64,000 bases of DNA from Berberis thunbergii. Lineage: Eukaryota > Streptophyta > Magnoliopsida > Ranunculales > Berberidaceae. Each line of letters begins with the position of its first letter. Position 1 is the first letter of the stretch. The stretch lies in the NCBI GenBank assembly GCA_003290165.1, contig QNQO01010727.1:62001-126000 (forward strand), written 5' to 3'. The position numbers were made by a program, and so were the translations under genes. The notes below the pieces were generated by a model, which had not been told where the DNA came from, made no database searches, and saw nothing but the letters and a program-made list of their open reading frames with translations. This document shows, one piece after another, positions 48,795 to 60,961 of this stretch.

Positions 48795-51700
48795 CTAATC
48801 AGGCGATATCCTCGTTGCCTTCAAATCCTCGTACGCTTTTATTTGCTCCTTGAATTGCCACAAATGTTGGATTGGCTCCCAGCTAGCTTCACTTTCTGGC
48901 AATCCTTTCCACTTGACGAGTAGCTCATGTGTGAGAGGTTGGTTGGAATGACGCACCACACGATCTAACAAGATAGTCTCTGGTTCCTTGTCATATTGGA
49001 TCCTCATGCCCATTGGTGCTCTTTGTGAAACTCCTCTGTTTGGATCATCTTGATCTTCCTTATACGGTTTCAGTAGGCTCACATGGAAGACTGAATGAAA
49101 CTTGATCCTCGGCGGCAACTCGACCTTGTAGGCTTGTTTTTCCACTTTCTTGACTATGGGGAAAAGACCCTCATATCTCCTGATAAGGCCACGATGCAGT
49201 CCAGAAAGTCTGGCATGAGCATGCATCTTGACAAGCACAAGGTCTCCAACCTAGAATTCTCAAGGTCGTCTCTTCTTGTCGGCCCACTTCTTCATCCTCT
49301 TGGATGTCTTTTCCAAGTAAGCTCGAGCCTCATCAGCTTGATCATTCCATCCTTTGGCAAACTTATAGGCTGATGGACTCACTCCAGTGTAGCCAGTGGC
49401 AATAGAACTCGGGGTCATAGGTTGTTGTCCCATGACAATCTCAAATGGACTACGACCCGTCGCTTTACTCTTTTGCAAGTTGAAAGAGAATTGGGCAACA
49501 TCTAGCAACTTAGCCCAATCTCGCTAGTTGGCACTCACATAGTGCCTAAGATATAACTACAGTAACACATTCATCCTTTCCGTTTGACCATCCGTTTGAC
49601 GATGAAAGCTATTAGAGAAATTAAGGTCGGTACCCAACAACTCAGTCCAAAATTTCCCCATGAACCGAGTATCCCGATCACCGATAGATTTGGGCACACC
49701 CCAATATTTCACCACATGTTTGAGGAATAAATGTGCGGCTTGTTCGGCTGTGCACTCCTTGGGTGTGGGAATGAAGGTGGCATACTTCAAAAATTTGTCC
49801 ACGACCACAAGTATCCAATTGCAACCTTCCGATGGGGGTAACCCAACTATGAAATCTAAGGAAACACTCTCCCAAAGTCTCTCTGGGATGGGGAGGGGTT
49901 CAAGTAAGTCGGCAGGTGACTGTTGCTCCACTTTGTCCTGTTGGCATACAAGACAAGTTTTCACATATGCTTCGATATCATCCCTCATATGTGGCCAATA
50001 ATAGGAATCTTCCACAAGTGCAAGAGTTCGATGTATACCTGGATGTCCCGCCCACTTGCTATCATGGCATTCTTTCAAGACTTCATTCCTTAGGTTGTCA
50101 TGAGGTGGAACATAGTTTCGCCTACCCTAGAGTATATTAAGTCGTTCTCCACCCAAAACCGTCTTGTCTTCCCATCTTTGACAAGAGATATGATGGTTTG
50201 AGCCATGGAATCATGTGTCAATCCTTCCTTTATGCGTCCCTTCAAGTTGCTTTGAGGTTGACTTATGTCAGCAAGTTCTCCTTTTCTACTCAAAGCATCC
50301 ACAACAAGATTAGCTTTGTCAGACTTGTACTCCAAAGTGTAATCGAACTCTGCCAAGAAATCTTGCCACCTAGCTTGTTTTGGTGTGAGCTTCTTCTGTG
50401 TCTGGAAGTAGCTAGTGGCAACATTGTCGGTCTTGACCACAAATTTGCTCCCAAGCAAGTAATGTCGCCATGTTCGCAGACAATGCACAACCGCAGACAT
50501 TTCCTTCTCTTGTACTGTGTATCGCCTCTCAGTATCATTGAACTTCCTACTTTCAAAGGCAATATGATGCCCTTCTTGCATCAATACCTCACCAATAGCA
50601 AAGTCGGAAGCATTCGTATGCACCTCAAAAGACATAAAATGGTTGGGAAGTGCCAACACCGGTTCTTCAACAATTGCTTTCTTCAATCCTTCGAAAGTGT
50701 GTTAGCATTTTGAACTCCAATCCCAACTTCGTCCCTTCTTGAGCAAGTCCGTCAATGGAACGGCTATAGAAGAGTTTCCTTTGATGAACCTTCTATAATA
50801 GTTCACCAAACCAAGGAAAGATCTTAACTCGGTGACTTTGGTCGGTGGTTCCCATTCTTGGATGGTTTGTACCTTGGACTTGTCCATACGAAGCTTGCCC
50901 TTGCCAATGATATGACCCAAGAATGTCACCTCCTCTTGGGCAAATGAGCACTTCTCCTTTTTGACATAGAGCTCGTTCTCCTTCAAAGCTTGGAACACTT
51001 GCCTCAAGTGATCCACATGTTCCTCAAATGTCTTACTATAGATCACAATGTCATCAAGGTACACAACTACGAACCGATCAAGGTAAGGAGCTAGTACCTT
51101 ATTCATTAGAGTGCAAAATGTGGTCGGTGCATTAGTTAAACCAAATGGCATGACTAAGAACTCGTAAGACCCATACCTTGTAACACATGCCGTCTTTGGT
51201 TCATCTCTTTCGGCTATGCGGACTTGATAGTATCCCGAGCGCAAGTCAAGCTTGGTAAAGGACCTTGCATCACCAAGTTGATCAAATAGATTCGCAATAA
51301 GTGAAATCAGGTACTTATTCTTGATAGTGACCTTGTTGAGTGCCTGATAGTCAATACAAAGTCGTAAGGATCCATCATATTTCTTTTGAAATAAGACCGG
51401 CACACCATATGGAGCTTTGGAGGGTCGGATATAACCAGCATCTAGTAAATCCTTCAATTGTCTTCTTAACTCCTCGAGCTCAGGAGGTGCCATACGATAA
51501 GGAGCAAATGAGGGTGGCTTTGCTCCAACTTCTAACTCAATAGCATGATCCACCTCTCTCCTTGGTGGAAGCTTCTTAGGCAACTCAGCAAGCATAACAT
51601 CCTTGTACTCCTTGAGAACATCTTGAACGACCTTAGGTACATTCACCTTTCCATCCATGGGACATTCGTCTCCCTTGAGGGTAGCCAAGTAAGTATGCTC

Positions 51701-53335
51701 ATTCCTCTTTACTCCTTTAGAAAGTTGGAGAGCAGACACCATTCTCTCCTTACTTATCTCTCGTACCACGGGTACAACACACGATTGTCCCTTCTCCATG
51801 ATGCACATGGTGTTGGCATATGGGACCAGGAGTGCTTTCACCATTTCCAAAAAATCTATACCCAAATATAACTTGTGATCATCAATTGGAGCAATAGTTA
51901 TGTCGACTTTACCTCGCCATTGTCCAAGCCGAATATCGGTGCCATGAGCTATTCCTTCGATTGGGAGACTTTTAGCATTGATTCCCTTGATATATTTTTT
52001 CTCCTTCGTATATGATAGGTCAATTTCTTCAGCAAGGTTTTTGGCCATGTAGACTGTGTCGGCTTCGGTATCCACCATGGCTTTCAAAGTCTTGTCCCCG
52101 ATCTCGGTCTCCACGTACATCATTCCACGTGGTTATTCTTCAACCTTAGCTTGAATGACACTTAGGAGATTCATTAAGACGATCCTCCTTTCCTCCTTTG
52201 CTTCTTCCTCCATGACAAGCGCGACAAGTTTCCCCCGGTTGGGACACTCGAATGCTCGATGGGGTCCACTACATAAAAAACAAGATATTTTCTTGGGTGA
52301 TCCATTTCTTTTCTCCTTCCCCTTGTCTTTGGAGTACTTGTGTTCCTTGGAGGACTTATCTTTGTCTCCTCCACCTTTGCCATCATTACTCTACCTTTTC
52401 CCTTGCCCCTTGGATGAGTCTTTTCTCTTGAACTCAATCAAGGATTCGGCCGCAACCATAGCCGTTGCAAGGTCTTGCACACCTCGCCTATTCAATTCCA
52501 ACTTGGCCCAACCCGTTAGGCCATCAAGGAAGCAAAACAAAACATCATTTTCTCCCATGTCAGAAATCTCCAAGATCAACTCCGAGAACTCCTTCACATA
52601 CTCCCTTATGTGGCCTTCCTTATGTTGAAGGGGATGAAGCTTGGCCCTAGCTTCATTTTCGGCATCCTCCGAGTAGAATTGTCTCTTGAGTTCTTTCGTG
52701 AATTATTTTCAAGTGTCAATGGTGCACAATCTTTTCTTGACATCATTGGACCTTCTGCGCCACCAAACTGTAGCAACATCATTTAAATATAAGAAAACAC
52801 TACGTACCTTTGATGCTTCATCTATTATGTCAATCGCATCAAAGTAGCGCTCCATATTCCACAAGAAGTTGTCGATCTCCCTTGCACTCCTTGCCCACCA
52901 TAGGCCTTAGGTTTGGGAGCTTCGACTTTGTGGGTGATTGTCCCTGGTGTAGTCCCACCATTGGCTACCGCAGCCATACACATACTGAGTTGAGTTTCTA
53001 GCTTCTCAACTCTTTCCCTGTAAGCATACATCTCCGCATCTTTGGCAACAATTTGGGTTTCAAGGGACTCGATCTTCTTGGACACCATGTCCACTACTGC
53101 GTTCAAGACTCCTTGCATCTCATCTTGGAGCTCTTGGTCCTCCCCATTGGACGTTTGCCCCTCGATGCGTTGGTCCATGTCTTCGACTTTCTCCCTCAAG
53201 TCGGACATGGTGGCACACAACTTAGCCAACATTTCATCCATCGCAACGATCATGTCCTTCGACTTGTCCTTGCGGACTTTCCCACCTTTGTCGTTGTTGT
53301 CAATTGCTGGGTTGTTGACCTCTGACGACATTCTC
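48795..53335 (-). pseudogene. Broken Ty3/gypsy polyprotein with chromodomain
   Basis: Gag lies at about 52391-53335 in shifted frames, with a coiled-coil-like stretch. The CCHC knuckle CFLCSGPHRAFEC is at about 52226-52270. Protease and reverse transcriptase share one frame (50702-52123); the protease motif reads VDTEAD where D-T/S-G is expected, and RT has YLDDIVIYS. RNase H (50090-50686) starts EVHTNASDFAIG. Integrase has an HHCC finger (HPGIHRT... CLVCQQDK) and catalytic residues in LDFIVGLP, GDRDTRF and QTERMN, with a deletion of one codon before GDRD. A chromodomain (HELLVKWKGLPESEASWEP) closes the frame near 48840-48960. Frame breaks and the mutated protease make it defective. Confidence 0.93.
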
Positions 53336-53385
53336 TTGTGTAGGATGATTTCACCAACCTTGCCAAACCTTGCTCTGATACCAAC

Positions 53386-53824
53386 TGTCACGGGTTTTCT
53401 TTTCACAAGTACTTCCCGTGCGACACTAGCAAACTTTGCCCCAACTTATCAAATAAGCTAGTCAGCCTTGCCCACAAAAGACTTACTTAGACTTTGGAAA
53501 GCTAAGCAAGCTAAGAACACACAAGAGAGCTTAAGAGAACTAGAACTTGTATTGTTTGAATTCTCTGAGGTGATTACAACAAATGAGGCCTTAGCCTATT
53601 TATACAACTCCACCTCCTCAATGGACGGTGGTGATCAATTTGATCTATCGGTCTACAATGAACTTCTACACACTTCCTTAGAAATATTTAAGGACTAGAA
53701 TCCTATGGAACTCTATGGAATTTTATGGGAGGTTCTAGAGAACTCTCTCTAGAACAATGTGGAATACTCTACATTATTTACACTTGCCAACCTCACTTGA
53801 CTAGGCAAAAATATTGTTGTGACA
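53386..53824 (-). repeat. 5' LTR of the second Ty3 element
   Basis: 439 bp, TGTCACGGG...GTGACA. It lacks the patchwork seen in the other LTR and so probably shows the ancestral arrangement. Confidence 0.92.
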
Positions 53825-54400
53825 ATTGGTTAGGTTGGTAGTAGTGCCTGCAAAACAGATGCAATTACAACATAAAAAATGAGCAAGAGAATTATATGTT
53901 AAAACTTAGAGTCATTCTACATGGCAAGGAAACGAGCGAGGGCAGGGAGGTAGCGGAGTGGGGATCGTTCACCTCCCTCGAAATGCGTGTCATCATTTTT
54001 ATGTGCGCATCTCGAGGGACCCCACCCTGCCACCTCCCTCCCCTCGCCATTTAGAATTTCTCTAAAACTTATGAGGCTAAAAGGGTTCAAGAACTGCAAA
54101 GTTAAAGATAACGCTACTATATAATTTTCTCGAGGAAGTGTCTATAGTTGTGCACTTCTATATTTGTGCACTTCTAGCTAATTTCAAATTCTTTGACGTA
54201 TGCAATAACTTCAAACAATGACCGTTAGGCCAAGAAAATGTAACTCTGGTGCAATTTTCCGTCACAAAAATGTGACAAGTGAATTTTGATCACACAATCA
54301 TTTGATTGAACCTATGAGCGTATATATCAAAGAATATGTGAACACCAAATCAAATGAATTCAGAGCCCTGACCATTATGAAATGTGGTTGGCAAAGAACA
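53825..54400. other. Intronic/intergenic sequence with a fold-back element
   Basis: Lies between the Ty3 element and the EGF-like block. It contains the fold-back at 53908-54063. No clear exon. Confidence 0.5.
53908..54063. repeat. Fold-back (MITE-like) element, 156 bp
   Basis: Starts agagtcattctacatggca and ends ccatttagaatttctct, an imperfect inverted match, with further pairing of the GGGAGGT/ACCTCCC stretches. Same terminal motif family as the fold-back at 16019. Confidence 0.65.
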
Positions 54401-55102
54401 ATCAACACTTCCCCTCCAATCTGGTGGACATTCGCAGACATTATCTTCAATCAAAAACTCTCTGCGTGATGAAATCAAAAGATTAGACCACAAGGAGCTC
54501 CAGAATGCTGACAACGCTCTCCAGTGTATCCTGTTTGACACTTGCACGTATAATATTCTCACCATGAACTATCTCATTATATGTTCCTCCATGCTCACAC
54601 CAGAACTAATTAGTCCCATCACACATCACCAGCTCCTCATCACACCACAAATAAAAATGAATTCGACCCCATTGAAATTTAAATCAAATTATATAGAGAA
54701 ACATGATCTACTACTCTTCATCAATAAATCTCCCCCTAACATATCAACAAGACAAAAAAATCAATTTAGGCTCATTGAACTTCATATCACATAAACAAAA
54801 TGTACCCCACAATAGTCAGTTCAGACTCCTCTTTCATTATCATGAATAAATGAATTCATTCCCATTGACATTCAAGCTATGTTGAATCAAAATAAATGAA
54901 AAATAAATAAATGAAAAAACTACCCGAAAAATGGTCGATCGCCATCTAGCAAGGTAGAAGGATCAGGTGGATTGCAAATGCAGGCACCAGTGGCATTGCA
55001 AGGTAAAGAAGAAGCACAAACAGATGAGAAGACTATAGAGATGACAAGTAGGTGAAGAACATCATCTAGTTTCCTTCTTTTTCTACTTGTGAAGATGAAC
55101 AT

Positions 55103-57109
55103 TTGAGCTATAAGGAAGGTCAAACAATGCATAATATCATATACAAGTTGTTTGATGTGGTTAGGTTTTGTTAGTGTCAAATGTCAACAAAACTATCACA
55201 GACTATAGTGCATGAAAGATGAGTGATGTATTGGCACACTTGTTCGGGATGGGTAGGATTGAAAAGTTTCATCCCAATCCCATTCTCACTCTAGATTGAA
55301 ACGAGACGGGATCAGGAAGAGTTTGTTCAATCGCAAAATGACCTAAAAAAATCGGGACTGGAAAGGGATCATGATGGATGCCCACCCTTATTTCTACCCT
55401 AAATAATTATGGATCCAGATTCAAATTTCCTGTCCTCTAATCGTGGTCCAAAGTTTACCAGAACTACTAAAAGGCCCATGGGCTAGCCACTTCATGTAAA
55501 GGACAATAAAAGGCACAGATTTGGGCCTATTTCTCTAAGCCCAGCCCAACTCTAATTTGCTAATGGGATGAAGCCCTTAAATCTGCTCAACGATAAGTCA
55601 CAATAACTGTATTGGTCATATGGTCCTATCTCATGTGGTTCGCGTGCCTTAACGCACCTATACTAGTACTACAAAACAACTCATCAATTGTTATTCGATG
55701 ATGTATTTCAAGTAAGACAACTCATCAATTGATACAAATTATCACATGTAAACTCAAGTAGTGGTTATGCGCCCATTAAATCGTCAAGTTGGGGTCAATT
55801 TGTCTAGTCCAACCCAACTAAACCTATAATTTGCAAATAGCGATAAGTCCTTAAACCTTGCTTGAATGAAGATATGTTCGCATATAAATCATATGGCTGT
55901 ACAGAAAACAACTCATCAGTTATTACCCAACCATATATCTTATATCTCAGTATAATCATGATGCGCCTCACACACGATACATGGATCCACCTCCCAAACC
56001 CTACAAAAAAAACATGTTCCATGATGTGTGTGAACCCAACATAATGGGCCTGATGGATGGGCCCAAAAATACCCACTAGCCCAAAAGTGAAAAATCCTGC
56101 AAAGTTAACAGTAACACACCACTAATATGATCAGAGATAACTGGAAAGAAAACTATTAGACCACATGCCTCCTCCTCTGCTCTCTGCTCTCTGCTCTCTG
56201 CTCTACTCTGCTTCTCATCCATCAATGCTTCCTCTACCTCTGCACCTCCATTTTCTGAACTCAGATTTCTATTATCAATAATAGAGTAGTAGTACATTGT
56301 ACACAAACTACTCAGCATTGAGTGGAGAGTCAGCTCTTGAAATCAAAATCAAGCTCAATTAATTGATGAAGCTGGACATGGTTGACAAGATCCGATTATA
56401 TCGGTTTCACTATTTTCTTTCTTTGCAAAAATACTTCAGTAATGAATTCGCTTAGTCCAAAATCTCCGAAGAAGATACTATGTCACTGAAATCACTGAAT
56501 CTAAAATCTCCAATTAAAAATTGGAAAATATTTTGGTTTTAAAGTTTGGATAGATATGGCTAAAATTCCACTAGTTTGAGCTAAAAAAAAATTTAGTCAT
56601 CCATGACTTATGCTAATTCAATGTGTGGAATAAATTGCGAAATTAATGAAAGAGCAAAGTTTACATAACCTCAATTTCTGAAACTTATTGAATTGTATGC
56701 AAAATTTGTTTCTAAGATCCATGAAAAATGTATACAAATTAGACCCATTTCTGCACTTGGAAATTCAGAGAGAAACAGAGAAGATAATAAAAAAAATAAA
56801 AAATAAAAAGAACAAATTTAACAAGTCCCCTCAATTTCTAATCAAAATGTATACAATACCATCTCTCTTTCCGGATTCGTATTCTTGGATCATTTTTTTT
56901 TTCTTTTCTAGCTTTTTTCTGTCATATTTACATGTGAACTATAAAACGGCGAGGATATGTGAGAAGACTGCATTACTTTGAGAACCAAAATACATATAAT
57001 TGTCGGAAAGTATCGGAAATGAACTTTGATGACGATAATAATGATGATGATTTACATCTGAACCACCCAACTTGTTTTGATAATCTCATCATCTTCACCA
57101 CCATAGAAG
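55103..57109. other. Intergenic sequence (2.0 kb)
   Basis: This holds the upstream region of the EGF-like gene and the 3' flank of the RING gene. A CTGCTCT heptamer microsatellite lies at about 56172-56210. Around 55240-55390 a segment with gggatgggtaggattg... and atgcccaccctta resembles a decayed hAT-like terminus but is not definable. No gene recognised. Confidence 0.5.
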
Positions 57110-57616
57110 CTAAAAGCCAGTTACAGAAGAGTATTCTCCGTAGAGATCATGAATCCCAGAAGCAGCCCAGAGACGTTCGTTGAAGGCTTCTTGCATCTCA
57201 TCGGGGATGAAAAGGGTTCGACATAGTGGGCAAGTCTTTTGATCATGATCCATCCATCGATCCAAGCAGTTTCGATGGAAAATGTGTCTACAATTCGTTA
57301 ATCTCCGGATTTCTTCCCTTCCTTGGAACTCATACAGACACACAGCACAACTATCCGGAGAATCACCTCCTTCAAAATCAATATCTTCAAATTTCACCAC
57401 TGGAAGAAGTTCTCTTATCAGAGCAGCTGAAACAGAGTGGAATTCAGGGACCTGGGTTGGCCTGTCAGGCCAAGTAATGTCGGATTCAAGAAAATCTCCA
57501 AGACCCAGAGTTCGAAAGAGGGCAGAGATGAGTTTTCGAATGAATCCCAGAATGGAGAGTGTGTGGAGAAGAAGCTTCGGCAAAAAGAGCTCTGTGTAAC
57601 CCACTGGAAAACCCAT
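57110..57616 (-). CDS. BRH1: RING-H2 E3 ubiquitin ligase, BRH1/RHA1-like
   Basis: A single intact exon of 168 codons. The N-terminus MGFPVGYTELFLPKLLLHTL is the conserved start of the plant BRH1/RHA1 group; residues 10-45 form a hydrophobic, likely membrane-anchoring segment. The RING-H2 domain spans residues 90-132 with C90, C93, C109, H111, H114, C117, C129 and C132 in C3H2C3 spacing, including the group signature DRWMDHDQKTCPLC. The C-terminal DEMQEAFNERLWAASG is also typical. RING-H2 proteins recruit an E2 and transfer ubiquitin to substrates; Arabidopsis BRH1 is known as brassinosteroid-repressed and chitin-responsive. Length and motifs match the family. The gene symbol is by similarity; it could equally be called an RHA1-type paralogue. 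Confidence 0.95.
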   Translation of the reverse strand: MGFPVGYTELFLPKLLLHTLSILGFIRKLISALFRTLGLGDFLESDITWPDRPTQVPEFHSVSAALIRELLPVVKFEDIDFEGGDSPDSCAVCLYEFQGREEIRRLTNCRHIFHRNCLDRWMDHDQKTCPLCRTLFIPDEMQEAFNERLWAASGIHDLYGEYSSVTGF

Positions 57617-57851
57617 TGATGAAAAAACAGAGTAAGTGATTTTGAGCGATTGGGAGAGAAACAGATAGAAAGAAGAAAAGGGTTTGTTGTAGGAGCTGTG
57701 TTTGTGTGAGAAGTTGTGAAGTTTTTGTTAAATTTTGATGTATTTAACTACACACAGCTCATCAGGTAGACAAGTCTGACCAGTTTCAGAGACAGAGAGT
57801 GAGATAAATAGATAGAGAGTTTGGTGTGTTTGTTTGTGTTGATTTTAAAGA

Positions 57852-57889
<38 letters not shown>

Positions 57890-58140
57890 GTTAAAAAAGT
57901 GAGCTTGAAATGAAAATGAAAGAATAACTGTAAAGAGATGTTAATGGTGAATAAATAACAGAGAAGCTTCTCTGTTTTGCTGTCTAAAGAGAGAAGCTTA
58001 TAAGAAAGATTTAAATTTAAAAATTTAATCAGTTTGGTGGTAGATTTAAGTTGATTAGGTAGTTTGGTAGAGAATGGAGGGGTGAACAAGTTAGTCAATT
58101 TGATTATTATTTAATTAGGGACAGTTTAGCTTTATGTTTC
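57617..58140 (-). promoter_or_regulatory. Upstream region of the RING gene with a GA/CT microsatellite
   Basis: A (GA)n run on the + strand at about 57855-57884 is a CT run in the sense of the gene, about 240-270 bp before the ATG. Such pyrimidine tracts are common in plant 5' UTRs and core promoters. I see no clear TATA box. Confidence 0.45.
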
Positions 58141-60961
58141 TCCAAAATTATGATGAAAGTGATTTAGGTTTTGGATGTTTAAGAACAAGTGTAAATTGCA
58201 CGCGATATCGGTGTTTAATCGAATCGAATGATTTTGACAAGTTCATGTAGAATTGCACGATGGTAACTTATATCATGTCATCTGCGTTTTGTAATTAGGT
58301 TCTGCAACCAGAATGATATCAGATGAATTTTTTAAAACTTCAAGATACACAAATACTTTGGAGATTTTATAATTATTTTGAGATCGCATCATGTTATCGT
58401 TGTTGCAAAAACATAATTTTCTAATATTTTCAAAAAAGATATAACGGAGTATGATCGTGTCAAGGGTGGTTAAATGATTCGAGAATCCAAACAAAATAGG
58501 TCTCACAACAAAGAAAGATGATTAGCAAACATGATTGATATAAAGTATTTGCTAATGTAGGTCTAGTAATGTAAACCTAGGTAGTATGATGTTTTTTTTT
58601 TTTTTTTTAAATATATATATATATTAATAATGATAGATTACTAAAGATTTGGAATCATAATTCACCTTCCAAGAAGGTATATAATAACATCATGACAAAA
58701 AATAATTGATTAGGGCCAACATGATGTATAGTTTTATAATTTTTTGAATAAATATGGTCAAATCACCAATGAAGCGAAACAATATTCAAATTACATTCCG
58801 TGCGGATGCTTAATTTAGAACATTAGAAATATAAGTATTGGGGATTAAACTATAAACATATATTTCTAATTATTCAAATGCATCGAAATAAGGTGATTGT
58901 TCTCGTACGCACGAATATCAAACATAATAAGTTGTTCACCAAGATATTAATAGGCGCGATTTTATGAGTATCCCCCTCACAAATTTAATATATTTCCAAC
59001 GTACATTTGCATCTCAATGATACTGTCTATTTATTTTGTATAAAATCAACATAATTTGTAATCAAATCATATTTTTGAGATGAACTTTTGCCACACAATA
59101 AAAAGGTTTCCACTTTCCACTCATCAGCCTCAAAACTATATTTAAACTTTATGCTTGAAGTGGAAGCCAAGAGGCATAATTAATTAAGGTTAACTTGATT
59201 CTTCATCTAGGGTTTCAAGGCATTATAGATATCTTGTGTTGATTGATGTAGGGTTATGTTTTGAAAATACTAGGAAATCAGGTTTGAAGATGACGTGGCG
59301 TGATTTTGAAAGAATGATGAAAATTTTAAAGTGTTTATATGAATCTCGAGATTGTAAAAATCCTCTGATGTTGCCACATCATCATGATTACAGAATCTGA
59401 TTCCCTAATCTCACTCGTTTTTTTTTTTATACTTTATAGATATTTTGGTTTATTTAGATAATCATTCATTTATTGCTTTTTTTTTATTGGGTCTGGCCAT
59501 GGACAAGTGTATGATAGCCCTAAATCATGGAAAATAGGGTCCATGGAATTGATTCTTGGAAGAAATTACAATTAAAATTAGTGTGCTTACTATAAATAGA
59601 AAGCCAATGACCAACTTTTCTTCTCTTTTTATTGCTATAGAGTAAGGTTTTAGATTTTGAGAACATTTGGTCCACTCTACTTTTCATATTTGCTTCATTT
59701 ATCATAATTAAGTGTGGCTTAAATTTTAGGTTAGACCTTCAACAATGAGCCAAAAAGAAAATTAAGTTTTAGTGCTTCTATGTCCTACAATATTTAAAAT
59801 TTTTAAGTGGAAAAATAGGTTTAGTAAAGTATTACAATCACTTCATTTTATAAGTATTGTCATTGATCACCAAGAAAATGTGATGGATTTTAATTAAATA
59901 TTAAATATTAAATTAAAATCTAAGTTTAATTTAAGGGTCATTTTATAAGTATTGCCTCATGAATAGTGGAGTTGTATATGCTTCACGGTGAATGAAATTA
60001 CCAAATTACCCTTTATCGTTTAGTTAGATATTGTGAATAGTTAGGGTTATAAAAATAATCTCAGTCAAATAATAAAACATAAAACTCTTTTAGCTAAGCC
60101 ATAACACTTAGTCGAGCCACTTAAGGCATGAAGGCTTACTCACTCAGTTGATTTACAAATTTGTCATTTTGTTGATACAATCGCTTTTCTAACTTATTTT
60201 GTTTGTATTTTAAAATACTACGTACATTTTTCTTCTAACCAAGGGTTGTGATTTTGCGAAGTTATACAAATTTTCACCGAATTTTTCGTTTATTATAATT
60301 ATCTATTAATTTTTGAAACTCCCCCATAATTTTCTAATTATCACTTGTTCTAATTATATATTAATTTAAACTACCCCTTGATTTTATAATTATATGTATT
60401 TTGGTTTCATTTAATGTGTTTAATACATTTATTTACTTGTATATTATATTTTTCACATATTTAATATACCCTTGAAATTCGGTATATATTTTATTTATCC
60501 TCTAAATTTTTATGTTTTTTCTTTACATACCGAAATATTTCTTAAAATCAGAAAATCAAAATTAACTCAAAAAACGAGATCACAATCCTTACTTCTAACC
60601 CATTTTAAGATTAAAAAAAAAGTTTATATTTTTAGATTAGAAATAATAGGCAATGAAATTTTTTTTGTTATTTTTTTCAATTTTTTTTTTTTTCATTTTA
60701 TGCGTTTTCTATATGGTATAATACAATTCTTTTGTATAAAATACACAAAAAAAAACAATGTATCCACCCTTCCGTTGTGGCGTATGCGTGCCTTCGATGA
60801 CTAGTGTAATATTGGCATTCCTACATTTCTCACATTTCGGATGAATGTGATCATTCATGATTGAAAATTGTTCCATTTACTAGCTCAACTCAATGGGGGC
60901 ATTCAACACTGTAAATCATACTACTCTATTCGTTATATCTTTAATACTATATTGATGACCA
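58141..60961. repeat. AT-rich intergenic sequence with dispersed-repeat fragments
   Basis: No gene. Segments 58310-58412 and, in inverted orientation, 59290-59425 match part of the repeat at 33812-33925 (shared core resembling ttttacaatctcga-at-cat-taaac). Segment 60290-60560 matches 33500-33800. A poly-T tract with TA repeats lies at 58591-58627. Confidence 0.5.

Larger units (their letters stand above)
48292..53824 (-). mobile_element. Second Ty3/gypsy chromovirus-type element
   Basis: This 5533-bp element has LTRs 48292-48783 and 53386-53824, both starting TGTCACGGG and ending GTGACA. A perfect tRNA-Met primer site (tggtatcagagc on the minus strand) abuts the 5' LTR at 53386. Flanks share only ATTG (48288-48291, 53825-53828), so a 4-bp or altered 5-bp duplication. 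Domains on the minus strand are Gag, CCHC, protease, RT, RNase H, integrase, chromodomain. It differs in sequence from the first Ty3 element, so it is a separate family or lineage. Confidence 0.94.
47692..55102 (-). pseudogene. Fragments of a putative EGF-like type I membrane protein gene, split by a Ty3 element
   Basis: Three blocks on the minus strand fit one architecture. First, 55102-54924: MFIFTSRKRRK, a hydrophobic signal-like segment (VLHLLVISIVFSSVCASS), then CNATGACICNPPDPS, and a GT donor. Second, about 54550-54400: EGF-like cysteines TCKCQTGYTGERC, then CECPPDWRGSVDC. Third, about 47990-47692: SFEFINVTNQTEIW, then a transmembrane segment (FVVVFCAIAVMIIW) followed by basic GKKFLHKK and an acidic tail (YLDVDEDEDDSLVP, TAG at 47692-47694). 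Single-base shifts break the frame near 54477-54481, 47940 and 47775. The 5.5-kb Ty3 element lies between blocks two and three. I do not recognise the family; middle exons may be missing. The one-gene model is inference from order, strand and topology. Confidence 0.45.

Noticed and set aside
55240..55390. Another hAT-like element
   Set aside because: One end resembles a cccaccctta terminus, but no matching end or 8-bp duplication was found.
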